From Endotrypanum monterogeii (taxonomy: Eukaryota > Euglenozoa > Kinetoplastea > Trypanosomatida > Trypanosomatidae): a DNA stretch of 64,000 nucleotides. A program made the translations under genes and the position numbers. The notes below the pieces were generated by a model. That model was not told where the DNA came from and ran no database searches. It saw only the letters and a program-made list of their open reading frames with translations. Each line of letters opens with the position of its first letter. Positions within the stretch are counted from its first letter, which is position 1. Below are positions 42,101-49,996 of the stretch, piece after piece. The stretch is from NCBI GenBank assembly GCA_000333855.2, contig CM007331.1, positions 329,624 to 393,623 on the forward strand, written 5' to 3'.

Positions 42101-43711
42101 TTTCTTCTCCCCTGCGCATCGGCTGCGACGTGTGAGCTGCTTGTTGGTACCAGTGACTCCGCCCCGACCCCCTCCGAACCCGGTGTTTCGGCGACAGCGT
42201 CATCGCTACAGCAGCCGGATTCTCTCTCCCCGTCTTCACCCTCTCTCGATACAGACCCACCAGGGGCGGTGCGGCTCAGTCGCTTCTCGGCGCGGCAACA
42301 TCTTCTACATCCAAACTTTTCCGTCGTGCTCGTATCCTTAGGCATCACCCCACTGCCGCACGACCTGCGCAATTTTGTGGGATACGTCTACCGCATCGTC
42401 GCCATGACGCTTCAGTTGCACCACCGTGCCGCAGTGGTCACTGCAGAAAAATGGCCTGCAACGGAGGAGGCAGAAGCGGAAGTCGGGGCAGCCGCGAAGC
42501 CTGCTGGTGCATTGGTGGTGGACACCGCCCCACCGTCCTCACCACTCTCCGCTGCCAATATGCGTGCTCGCCGGCGGGCCGACCGTGCGCATCGATGCGA
42601 GCTCTGGCGCAAGGTCGAGTATCGTCGCCTGCAGCTACGTCATGTGTTGATGAAGTGGGTGAGTCAATACATCAACTCGGGAAAATTTAAGTTGTTGGCC
42701 AATGCCGACCTCGACTTCACCGCTGATGACCCGCAGCTTAAGTCTTGGCAGCAGCACACGCGTCACCATCGCATTGGCCTCCTAGACATCCTCGAAAAGA
42801 TCGAAGATGAGAAATACGTGTGTCTCTCGCAGTACCACGACGACATTGACCGACTCGTGCGCAACGTGCGTTCTTTTTTCCGGACCCGGGCGATGCAGGA
42901 CCAACGCTACCGCCTCAAGGCACTTGACCTCAAGGAGACTTGTCTGCTGAATATGTACAAGATGAACCGTGCCATCATTCGCTTCTGTGAGGAAACACGC
43001 GACGTGTGCGAACCCTCCTCAGAAGAGGATGCCGACGACACAGGAGGGGGGCTGCGCAGCAAGGCGCTGAGGCAGGGGCGAGATGCCGCCGCGCCTCTTC
43101 CAAAGGATGCCGATCCAACCCTCATTGCCGAGCAGTCGCGCCGGGCCATGAGCTTCTCGCAGCGTTCTGCCGTGGTGGTGCGGCGGAAGCCACGACGGTA
43201 CTACGGAGAGCGACGCCGTCGCCGAAAGACGCGGAAAGTGCAGAAGACGGAAACGAGCGACACCGCTGACCGAGTAGCTCCCATGAGCGACGACGACGAG
43301 GACAAAAGGGATGAGCAAACCTCGGACGGCGATTTCTCGAGTGGAGATGAATCGATGGCAGGGGAAGACACCCGGGCGGGAAAAGACTGCGACCCTGCTT
43401 CGGGTCTGGCCAACGGCACCGCATCTGCCTCGACCATCTCTGCCTCACCGCAGGACTGGGCGTGTGAGCTCCTTGCCTCTTTCTCCTACACGCGCCTTTA
43501 TCAAGTCTTCAAATCGATGATGCGCGGGCTGGAAGCAGAGGTACGCCGCTTCGAGTGCGAGACACCGACAACTGCACGTCCACATGGGACTGGGAAGTCA
43601 AAAGCTGTTACTGGTGCCGCACCGCCTTTCTTTGGGCACAGTGAACAAGTATCGGACGCGTACATCGCATCAGTGTTTGGGCAGCTTCTCCTCGCAGCCA
43701 TCGGAGAGTGA
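39122..43711 (+). CDS. Yta7/ATAD2-like AAA ATPase with bromodomain-like region
   Basis: This 1529-residue protein has an acidic/basic disordered N-terminus (~1-410) and then a canonical AAA module introduced by ITFGSVGGLAEHI: Walker A GPPGTGKT at 459-466, Walker B IIFFDEVD at 533-540, sensor GATNRPD, and arginine-finger block RRPGRFDRE. A second AAA module (~740-1110) is degenerate and has no Walker A. At ~1169-1279 lies a bromodomain-like helical region (RIGLLDILEKIEDEKY, then YHDDIDRLVRNVRSFF). This order is that of Yta7/ATAD2, a chromatin-bound hexameric ATPase that handles histone H3-H4 and chromatin density in the nucleus. The C-terminus is Arg/Asp-rich followed by a short helical end. 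The frame is open from a GTG at 39065, but the first ATG is at 39122. Cell-cycle or chromatin function is inferred from family. Confidence 0.9.
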   Translation: MVLTRSQVKCGLGSDAGENDDIRTVSSLSANTESTDSERIDHNPAAAQHTCPEVFLATRGIVTGEELRAPLPMPHNGEKLGRGCRVSRVSVSLDEEYIATSLRRSKTLQRNPVSRGGDESDGPNNRSRYPQREAAKRAMENLRNTLSSYNRANGRGSGAADHGNNSNSNTHNGMGVFNFRHHPELKEVINKMQETHRRRHRGHNNSDSDEEDESDTTYASEELVEADAPTSRTAGRRPRLFAAPVSSPATLSSTLRTGTTAKRRARAADVDAVSINSSISDASMREESVERLAQQDRRMELSLSSTESSEGGYNGELMEAQRRRAIRNARESVAGDININHYMADAVGVEDSRKIRRRQLDRRYRWLLHQEEDARAHADGYGGSSGPLDSPSGSASAPTNGALGNISPLQIHDGITFGSVGGLAEHIVTLREMVLLPLLYPDLFERLDLRAPRGVLFVGPPGTGKTLMARALASEGSRFARSSAPDGATSPQGRQRIAFFLCKGADILSKWVGESERQLKLLFEAAQRMQPSIIFFDEVDGLAPARHAKAEQTHTALVSTLLALMDGMEDRGQVVVIGATNRPDTLDPALRRPGRFDREILFPLPDAAARRHILTIQLAKKAMPVKATERGALLEELIEMTEGYTGADLSALCTEASLHRLRSALPQLYLSNQRLRVPPEVEQAQLQVRTEDFYAAAQLMQPSLRRNRSCGPGGLAHSFLDPYIEVLMRGTRDATLEALAPSWSVIDKALRAGSRNCQDMATAVRSLCAVPIPQPPRPCLLVLREASVLPSLYPPLPTAAPMDRSVEQHRQQRALRMHHLSIALLKALPRLPHLIVHLPRLSWTDSEPGGLLHPATPMAEDFLGNPSGGRFGDDSFTHMSHVVNSARQCSPCVVYLSGVEDWLRGGDAGSGTDVSSDDDKDDDKRAVHLESETSVPSGSLDATLPPDSEEVKATVVSEERVAPMHRKQPSRRQQKLVQMLRCYMDMLADTDVIFLLPCASAATCELLVGTSDSAPTPSEPGVSATASSLQQPDSLSPSSPSLDTDPPGAVRLSRFSARQHLLHPNFSVVLVSLGITPLPHDLRNFVGYVYRIVAMTLQLHHRAAVVTAEKWPATEEAEAEVGAAAKPAGALVVDTAPPSSPLSAANMRARRRADRAHRCELWRKVEYRRLQLRHVLMKWVSQYINSGKFKLLANADLDFTADDPQLKSWQQHTRHHRIGLLDILEKIEDEKYVCLSQYHDDIDRLVRNVRSFFRTRAMQDQRYRLKALDLKETCLLNMYKMNRAIIRFCEETRDVCEPSSEEDADDTGGGLRSKALRQGRDAAAPLPKDADPTLIAEQSRRAMSFSQRSAVVVRRKPRRYYGERRRRRKTRKVQKTETSDTADRVAPMSDDDEDKRDEQTSDGDFSSGDESMAGEDTRAGKDCDPASGLANGTASASTISASPQDWACELLASFSYTRLYQVFKSMMRGLEAEVRRFECETPTTARPHGTGKSKAVTGAAPPFFGHSEQVSDAYIASVFGQLLLAAIGE

Positions 43712-44737
43712 GCGTATTTTCAATGGAGAAAAGGAAAAGATGCACAAGTATCAAGAGGGGTGCTGGTCGGTGAGAGTCGTCGTGTAATCTAATGACTGTC
43801 ACATTTTTTCTCTCGTCACCCACCCACTCCCTCATACATGTGCACATGCGTCTCAGTATACAAGAAACCCGTCCGGTTGCCTGTGTTTCTTTGACTCGTG
43901 GTGAAGAGTACAACAAATCTTGCCATACGTCCAGCGCACTGCTCGACTCCGACACTGTGTACTTTTTTTTTTGTTATTTTTTCCCCATCCAGCATGGCAA
44001 GTTCGGGGGGGGGGGGCTGAGGGGTCGCTTTAGAGATGACGGCGCATGTCTCACAGCAAGAAGGTGACACACACCGCGACGGTTAAATCACTTCATGATG
44101 AAGCAAATATAAACATGAAAAAAAAAAAAGCGAAATAGGAGGAAGGTGTGTGTGTGTGTCTGTGTGTGTGTGTGTGTGTCTGTGTGATGGTGGCGTGTGG
44201 TGCCAATGGTAATTGATGCTTAAAGCATGTTCACCCACACGGGTTTAGGTATACCGGAGGGGGATGGGGGAGGGGAGGGAGATCGGTAGGTACCGAGGGG
44301 CGCACTCCCGTTCCCTCTTCCCCTCCTCTCCTCACACTGAGTAGGTCTTGGTGAAAAGGATGGCGTGCATCCCAGTAAGTATGCCAAGATGATGGAGGGG
44401 GGAGACATCCTGTAGGCATGGATAAGAATTTCATTTTGTTGGCGTTGCTATGTCAGCGTGATGCTTTTACTTCATTCCTCCCCCTCTCTGTGTGTGTGTG
44501 TGTGTGTGTGTGCAAGTCGCCCGATATGGATACTGTGATGGCCCTCGTGTTCCGACTCTCAGGTGGAATCACCTTCACATGAAACACACACACAAACACA
44601 ACGGCACCAAATACAATCGCACTCCCTCTCCTCCCCTCTCGAACCTCTCTCCACACACACACACACAGGTGAGTCCATATATTACAGGAAAACGCTGCTG
44701 CCCTGCCCTCCCCTCCCCTGGCCATTACCTTCGCACT
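43712..44737. other. Intergenic
   Basis: It holds poly-T/poly-G/poly-A runs, (TG)n at ~44146-44180 and ~44489-44512, and a pyrimidine block with (CA)n ending in AG at 44667-44668. No gene was seen. Confidence 0.7.
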
Positions 44738-46417
44738 ATGTCCTTCTCCCTGGCAAGCGAAATCGCCCAGCTGCACGAACTCTTTAAAGCGGGGGCCCTC
44801 ACACAAGACGAGTTCAATGATGCGAAACAAGCAGCCATATGCACCGTCAAGACCACTGCTGCTGCTGCTGCGTTGTTGCAGCCAGCACCAACAGTGAGTA
44901 GTGCAACGCTCTCTGAGCCTCCAGCGTGTTCATCACCGCCATCCACAGAAGTACACCCGGGGTCGGCAGTTACCTGCGGTGGTACGGTGACAGAGGAGGG
45001 CGGGCAACAAGCGTCTCTCACTTCGACCGGGTCTGCGTCAGTGACTGCAGAAGCACCCTACTGCTCGCGTACATTCAAGGAATGGAAGGACCTTTGGGAC
45101 ACGGCTCCTATATGCAGTCGTGATGTAATTCCCACGACAACAACACCCCTCAACGCCCTGGACGTGCGTATGCGCGCCCTTCGGTGCCTGTCGCGTCTCC
45201 TGCGCAATATTCAGATGTATCCAGTGGAACCCAAATACAGAACAATTCGTGAATCGAACAAAATCATCGCGCAGGAGCTGATGTCCGTAGCGGAGCCAAG
45301 CGGAGCGGTGCTTCACTTCGCCGGATTCATTCGAGAGAGAGACCAGGTGAATACGTTGACTGGTGCTGCGCCGCCCGCCGAAGTCCACTGCTGGGTACTC
45401 CGTGGAGATACTACGGAGGTGGCAGTGCTTCAAAAAACGGAAGCTGCACTGAGTCTTGTCGACAGGCTACTAGGCCATTTTGGTGAGCAACAATCTCGAC
45501 GGTATGGCGTGCAGCAGCTGTGGCACTCAGTTGCGTTGGAGGTGCGGCTAGAGCGCGCTGGTCGTGGTGCTGCAGCAAGCAACTCCTTCCCTGATGTGCC
45601 GAGCGACTTGGAAGGAACGAGGAGCGCAGAGGACAAACACGAGCACGACAAGGACCAACGAGGCGCACCACCGCCGTCCACTCAAAGTGGAACCTGGTCG
45701 TATGCACAAATGCTGCTATCCTATTTGATGGAGTGTTATACCGTGGATGAGGCTGGCGACGGTCTCTACTCATCGATGCAACACCTGCTGACCCTCCAGA
45801 GGCTCTACGAGGCGGCGGCGCGATGCGTGGAGAGCGGCGCACAGCCCTCATGGACCCATTCGCTCGTGCGCACTGCAGAGATCTACGGAGCGGTGGTGCA
45901 GCAACGCGGTGCTGTGGAGCTACTTGTATACGGCTGTGGTGCCCGTCTCCATCCGCCACCGGTAGCGTCGTCCACGCTCTGCGGTGACGCATCCGGCGAC
46001 TATACAGTTGAGCTGATCCCCTCAGACACTCCAAACGCCCCTGAGTTTGCGGCCCGCTGTTTGCGACTACTGCGGCGCCTGTGTCGCGAGGTGGGGCAGG
46101 TTCAGCAAGAGCGAACGCGCGTTGCCCGTCAGGCAGCAGAGGTGTCCATGCGACAAGAAGTGAAGCGGGAGCGTCAACGGCTGCAGCTGGAACGACACTG
46201 TGGACGAAAAGAAATAGCTTCAGATGAGCAGATGCGGCAGCGACATCAACGTCGTCGCACACAGGTATCGAAGCATACCGCTCATTCAGGAACAGACTCC
46301 TCGTCGTCCTCGTCCTCTCTGTCTTCGCATAGTGAGGCAACAAGGTGTGACAAGAAGCGCATCCCGCTGACAGAGGCTTTGGCAATACTGATGGGTAAGA
46401 AGGAACTGTCGTTGTGA
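44738..46417 (+). CDS. SHOCT-like plus PUB-domain protein
   Basis: This 559-residue protein starts with a SHOCT-like helix (~residues 6-33: EIAQLHELFKAGALTQDEFN). After an Ala/Ser/Thr-rich linker comes a PUB domain (~137-205): RALRCLSRLLRNIQMYPVEP, then KYRTIRESNKIIAQEL and a closing LHFAGFIRE, which matches the helix-rich NI-x5-P-x2-KYR-x-I pattern of PUB. PUB domains bind the C-terminal tail of the p97/VCP (Cdc48) ATPase, as in PNGase and HOIP. A role with VCP in ubiquitin-dependent turnover is therefore plausible but inferred. The middle (~200-440) is helical and unrecognised. Residues ~440-500 form an Arg/Gln/Glu coiled coil, and the end is Ser-rich. The start follows a splice acceptor at 44668; the frame is open to 44492 but that part is a TG/CA-repeat translation. 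Confidence 0.8.
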   Translation: MSFSLASEIAQLHELFKAGALTQDEFNDAKQAAICTVKTTAAAAALLQPAPTVSSATLSEPPACSSPPSTEVHPGSAVTCGGTVTEEGGQQASLTSTGSASVTAEAPYCSRTFKEWKDLWDTAPICSRDVIPTTTTPLNALDVRMRALRCLSRLLRNIQMYPVEPKYRTIRESNKIIAQELMSVAEPSGAVLHFAGFIRERDQVNTLTGAAPPAEVHCWVLRGDTTEVAVLQKTEAALSLVDRLLGHFGEQQSRRYGVQQLWHSVALEVRLERAGRGAAASNSFPDVPSDLEGTRSAEDKHEHDKDQRGAPPPSTQSGTWSYAQMLLSYLMECYTVDEAGDGLYSSMQHLLTLQRLYEAAARCVESGAQPSWTHSLVRTAEIYGAVVQQRGAVELLVYGCGARLHPPPVASSTLCGDASGDYTVELIPSDTPNAPEFAARCLRLLRRLCREVGQVQQERTRVARQAAEVSMRQEVKRERQRLQLERHCGRKEIASDEQMRQRHQRRRTQVSKHTAHSGTDSSSSSSSLSSHSEATRCDKKRIPLTEALAILMGKKELSL

Positions 46418-47732
46418 TGACCCGCTGCACACAAGCGATGAGACAACAAAAGAGGGAAAGACGACCCTGTTAGGCGCCCAGAGAATGAGGAAGCGGCCGC
46501 ACCTATTGCTTGGTTGTGCACAGATTGATATCACGCGAGGTGGCAAAGAAGTGTGTTGCTGCTAGTTGCAGTGGTTCCCTGATGTCGCTTTCTCTCTCTG
46601 AAACCTTCCTCTTAGTTTTTTTTTTTCCTTCTCCTTTCAGGGCTGATGTCATACACCACCTCATCTCATCCACCCAACCCATTGTTCACCTGTTCTCGAT
46701 AGGGCAGGCATAATTGCTGTTCGCGCTTACTACCACTTCGCTCGGCGAAAACTCGAAAACATATTCGAAGGAAAAATACAAGCACCCGGCCGAGATCACC
46801 AAGATTCTGCAGGGCGAGTTCAGATGCGATGAGGAGTGCACAGCTCGGCATAGCTCTCTATCAATATCTGCTCCCTGAGCGCATATGCTTCACTCAAAAG
46901 AGGACATGCATGCATGAGCTCCAACACGGGTGCACACACAGTCGATCAATCAACCTTTAATGGACTACTCCTTTTTCTCTATCTTCACTTGATGTGTAAA
47001 GATTCATTTATATGCATGTTTCTTTTTCGGTACACCATCGACACCCATGCTTTCCCCCTCCCCCTCACATCCCCCTCGCCCCTGACAGCAGTCCCCGCGC
47101 TACCCCACACAGAGGGGAAGGGGGAGGAAGGTTCTTCAGGCCGCGGTTTTGGTATGTGCGCTTGACTCCAACATTGTGTGCTCAGTCATCTCACCGCCTT
47201 GACCGAGGCAGACGTATAGCAAGTCATCCACAAGCGCTGAGTGAGCGACAGTCCACTGTTGGAGTGTGAAGGGGAGAGAGTGATAACCTCCCTGTTTCGC
47301 CTACCATCGGTTCCTGTGCCTGCACCTCTTACACCCCTGTCCCCGTCTGTAGGTTATGTAAGCTCGATAATGTCGACTACTGGCGTCAGTTTGTTTTTTC
47401 CCCCGACTCTCTTCTCCTCTTGGCTACAAGTTCAGCCCAAGGGCTGGTGGTCGACACTTTTTTTTTTTTTATCGCATATTTTTTTTTTTCCTTCACCTTC
47501 CTCCCGCTCTCAGCAGGGCTGCTGTACGGGGTTCTTCACATGCTGACGATACACCTGATAGTCGTTTTTTGTTTCCGCGACGCTCAACGCTATCCAGCAT
47601 GGTTTTCGTGCGAGGTGATGGGGTGGGAGGGACATGATCCCTGGGTGTTTTTTTTTCGCATTTCTTCAAGGGGAAGTCCCCGCTGCCATGAGGGGGGGGG
47701 TCCTGGGCGTGGTGTCAGAGAGAGAGCCCCTA
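46418..47732. other. Intergenic, no gene seen
   Basis: It has pyrimidine-rich stretches and T10-T12 runs (~46617, 47458-47490) and no protein-like frame. It probably contains the 3' UTR of the SHOCT-PUB gene and leads into repeat copy B. Confidence 0.65.
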
Positions 47733-48005
47733 TAGGCTGCCGCACATCCTTTCCACACCGCCCTACCTACCCCATGTCAACATTGTTTTGACTGGCAAGA
47801 AGGGATTGGGTGCCGGCTATGTCTATCACGCAGGGTGACTTGCCGCTGGGGGTGTTTGGTGACCAGGTCATGGAGGGTTTGGCGTACGAGCGACGTGCGC
47901 AGCAGATGCTGGTGGTGCTGGATCCGGGGGAGGGGAAGAGGGGCTGCACCCCGTCGACTGAGCCGGCCACTGCATCCAGCGCGTGCACCATGCGCTGCTT
48001 TCCAC
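47733..48005 (+). repeat. 273-bp dispersed repeat, copy B
   Basis: It matches copy A at 31486-31758 at 269 of 273 positions with no indels. The four differences are single bases, one of which changes AGG to ATG in the open frame. The flanks of the two copies are unrelated on both sides, so this is an inserted or dispersed element rather than a large segmental duplication. Confidence 0.9.
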
Positions 48006-48139
48006 AGTTGCCACACGAAGCGTTACCTCATGCCGTAGTGTGAATTTGTGTGCTTTTCATAATTGTCGCTGTTTTTCGAAGTCCGAGCTGACATTTACGC
48101 AAGAAGGGTGAGGCTTAGTGACCTTACGTGTGTTGTTGT

Positions 48140-48540
48140 CCGGGGGGGGGGCCGGGTGCGTATGAGCGTTTCGTGTCTCCCGTGGCGTCTTCACCAATCG
48201 CACAGGGTAGGCAGATAGCGCTCAGAGATGCCCTCGGAGACGGGTGTGGTATTGTCCTGCGCTGCAAAATGCCGGGGTTTGCCGACTGTGAGCCCCCGGC
48301 TGTGAACACCGGGGGGGGGCCGGGTGCGTATGAGCGTTTCGTGTCTCCCGTGGCGTCTTCACCAATCGCACAGGGTAGGCAGATAGCGCTCAGAGATGCC
48401 CTCGGAGACGGGTTGGTATTGTCCTGCGCTGCAAAATACCGGGTTTTGCCGACTGTGAGCCCCCGGCTGTGAACACCGGGGGGGGCCGGGTGCGTATGAG
48501 CGTTTCGTGTCCCCGGTGGCGTTTTCGCCGGGCGCTCAGG
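48140..48540. repeat. Tandem repeat, ~168-bp unit, two full copies plus a partial
   Basis: Units start at 48140, 48309 and 48476, each at CCGGGGGGG followed by CCGGGTGCGTATGAGCG. The first two are nearly identical (169 and 167 bases, differing by a few bases and G-run length). The third keeps the first ~35 bases, then drifts. A minus-strand frame reads through it as a repetitive peptide, but no gene is claimed. Confidence 0.92.
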
Positions 48541-48658
48541 TTTTGCGCATGCTCCCGCCTGTGCGGGGGCCACCCTTTGGGACGTGGCGGGCCCCCGGGG
48601 GCAAGCCGCCCCACAGGCCACTCGCCGGAGCGACAGCTTTCCACGACCAGCGTGGACG
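48541..48658. other. GC-rich segment between tandem repeat and tRNA
   Basis: This segment is rich in G/C runs that could pair (CCCGCC/TGCGGGGG and GGGCCCCCGGGGGC). Neither 5S rRNA nor a known small RNA was recognised. Confidence 0.6.
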
Positions 48659-48663
48659 AAAAA
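48659..48663 (-). terminator. Pol III terminator of tRNA-Met
   Basis: A run of five A on the + strand is TTTTT on the minus strand, three nt past the discriminator base of the tRNA. Confidence 0.75.
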
Positions 48664-48666
48664 GAA

Positions 48667-48739
48667 TGCGACCGGTGAGGATCGAACTCACGACCTTGGG
48701 ATTATGAGACCCACGCGCTGCCGACTGCGCTACGCTCGC
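48667..48739 (-). tRNA. tRNA-Met (CAT), elongator type
   Basis: Read on the minus strand this folds as a complete tRNA. It has a 7-bp acceptor arm (GCGAGCG with CGGTCGC, discriminator A), a TAGCGCAGTCGGCAGCGC D-arm, an anticodon loop CTCATAA with CAT, variable AAGGTC, and T-arm GTGAG-TTCGATC-CTCAC. The pattern, including a T-T at position 31:39, follows eukaryotic elongator tRNA-Met rather than initiator. The acceptor stem carries a G5:G68 mismatch. It is divergent from tRNA-Arg, with 74 bp between the two 5' ends. Confidence 0.93.
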
Positions 48740-48813
48740 TTGACTAGACGCCAAATTTGAGCGTCTGTTAAATTCATCTATGCAGCATATTGTTCACAGT
48801 ATGCTTTGAATAA

Positions 48814-48885
48814 GTCCGTGTGGCTCAATGGAAGAGCATCTGACTACGGATCAGAGGGTTGCAGGTTCGAATCCTGTCACGGATG
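48814..48885 (+). tRNA. tRNA-Arg (ACG)
   Basis: The fold is a standard cloverleaf: acceptor GTCCGTG with CACGGAT (G1:T72 wobble) and discriminator G, D-arm GGCTCAATGGAAGAGC, anticodon stem TCTGA/TCAGA with loop CTACGGA (anticodon ACG, read as inosine), and T-arm containing GGTTCGAATCC, which is also the pol III B box. A TTTTT immediately follows at 48886, the pol III terminator. Confidence 0.94.
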
Positions 48886-48890
48886 TTTTT
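48886..48890 (+). terminator. Pol III terminator of tRNA-Arg
   Basis: T5 directly after the discriminator base of tRNA-Arg. Confidence 0.85.
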
Positions 48891-49996
48891 CAGGCGTAGC
48901 AAGCGCTATTTTTTTTTCCACATTGGCCCCAGAGGTGCGGGCGAAGGGCCGGGGCCCCCCCCGTCACTTGCTTTTTTTTTGTATTGCAAACGAGTCTCGG
49001 TCAAGCCGCAAGGGAATGCTAAATATAGAGTTCGATTTTGTGTGCGATGGATCCTGGCGTTGGGGCTTTGACGCAAAAGAAGCGCTTCACCGCAGGCTAT
49101 TTCCAAGAGATCTGAAAGCTGTAACCACCGGCCCCCCACCGTTCCAATTCTCCCATACGCAGTCGAATCTATTTCATCACCCCGGACTTCCCCCAACTTA
49201 ACTTTCCGATGCCCATCTCTGTGCACTATCGCCTCCCCCCGCCCACTCATTATGGACGCCTATTGAATTTGTAACCCCCCCCCCCCGTCCACATTGTCGG
49301 CCTTGAAAGCTAATTCAAAACTTCAAATCGACTCTTGCATATGTTGGGCCATCGGCTGCAGTAGCCTCCTTAGGCCAAATCACTGCTCTGCGATGAAACG
49401 CCTCCATCTTATCTTCCTTTTACCTTTTCATCGCAACGTCACGATAACCGCACCACTCAGTTTCACACTGCGATCGCTACCCACACCCTTAGGATTATCC
49501 ACAAGAAAAATCATCGTGTTGCTTCTCTTTGCTTCAGTCAACAATTTCCCACTATATGACGTGTCTCTGTGACCACGTTTTTCTTCTGGGACCCTATCCT
49601 TTCTCACCGAGATACAAAAAGACCCCCCAAAAATCTAGATGTGTCCCTTGATCGGTTGTTTTCGTATCACCACATCAGTGACTGACATCTCCTTGGAGTA
49701 AAGATTCCTCACCTTTTCTTCCAATAAAAAATTTCTTGTTGGAGTGTATTGCGAGCTTCATAAGAGGTATCACCTATATGACGTAATCTTCTGAAAATAA
49801 TCTAGCATTGGAATAGTTTATTCGCTCCTTGCACTAAATATCTCTGCCTCTTAACTGTACCTTTTCCTCCAGCAACTCACCGATCGAGTCTCGAAAAGGA
49901 GACACTCCATTTTCTGTGTGGGTAGAAAAATTCTTCACTATTTCAAAACACATTTCCTTTAGTAGTTCACTTTGGATAAATTTTCCGATTATCCAA
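48891..49996. other. Intergenic, A/T-richer than spacers to the left
   Basis: After a short GC-rich stretch (~48935-48965), the spacer from about 49260 onward loses the G/C homopolymers and microsatellites seen in earlier spacers and becomes plain, A/T-richer sequence. A pyrimidine tract CTTTTCCTCCAG (AG at 49871-49872) is a fair splice acceptor for the next gene. A 92-codon frame from 49294 starts at TTG and was not accepted. Confidence 0.6.

Noticed and set aside
48124..48621. Minus-strand 165-codon repetitive frame
   Set aside because: It simply translates the ~168-bp tandem repeat; it has no independent evidence of coding.
48806..49201. 131-codon plus-strand frame
   Set aside because: It overlaps tRNA-Arg in full and begins before it.
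49294..49572. 92-codon frame upstream of the PDZ-RS gene
   Set aside because: It opens with TTG, is hydrophobic by chance in pyrimidine-rich sequence, and has no conserved feature.
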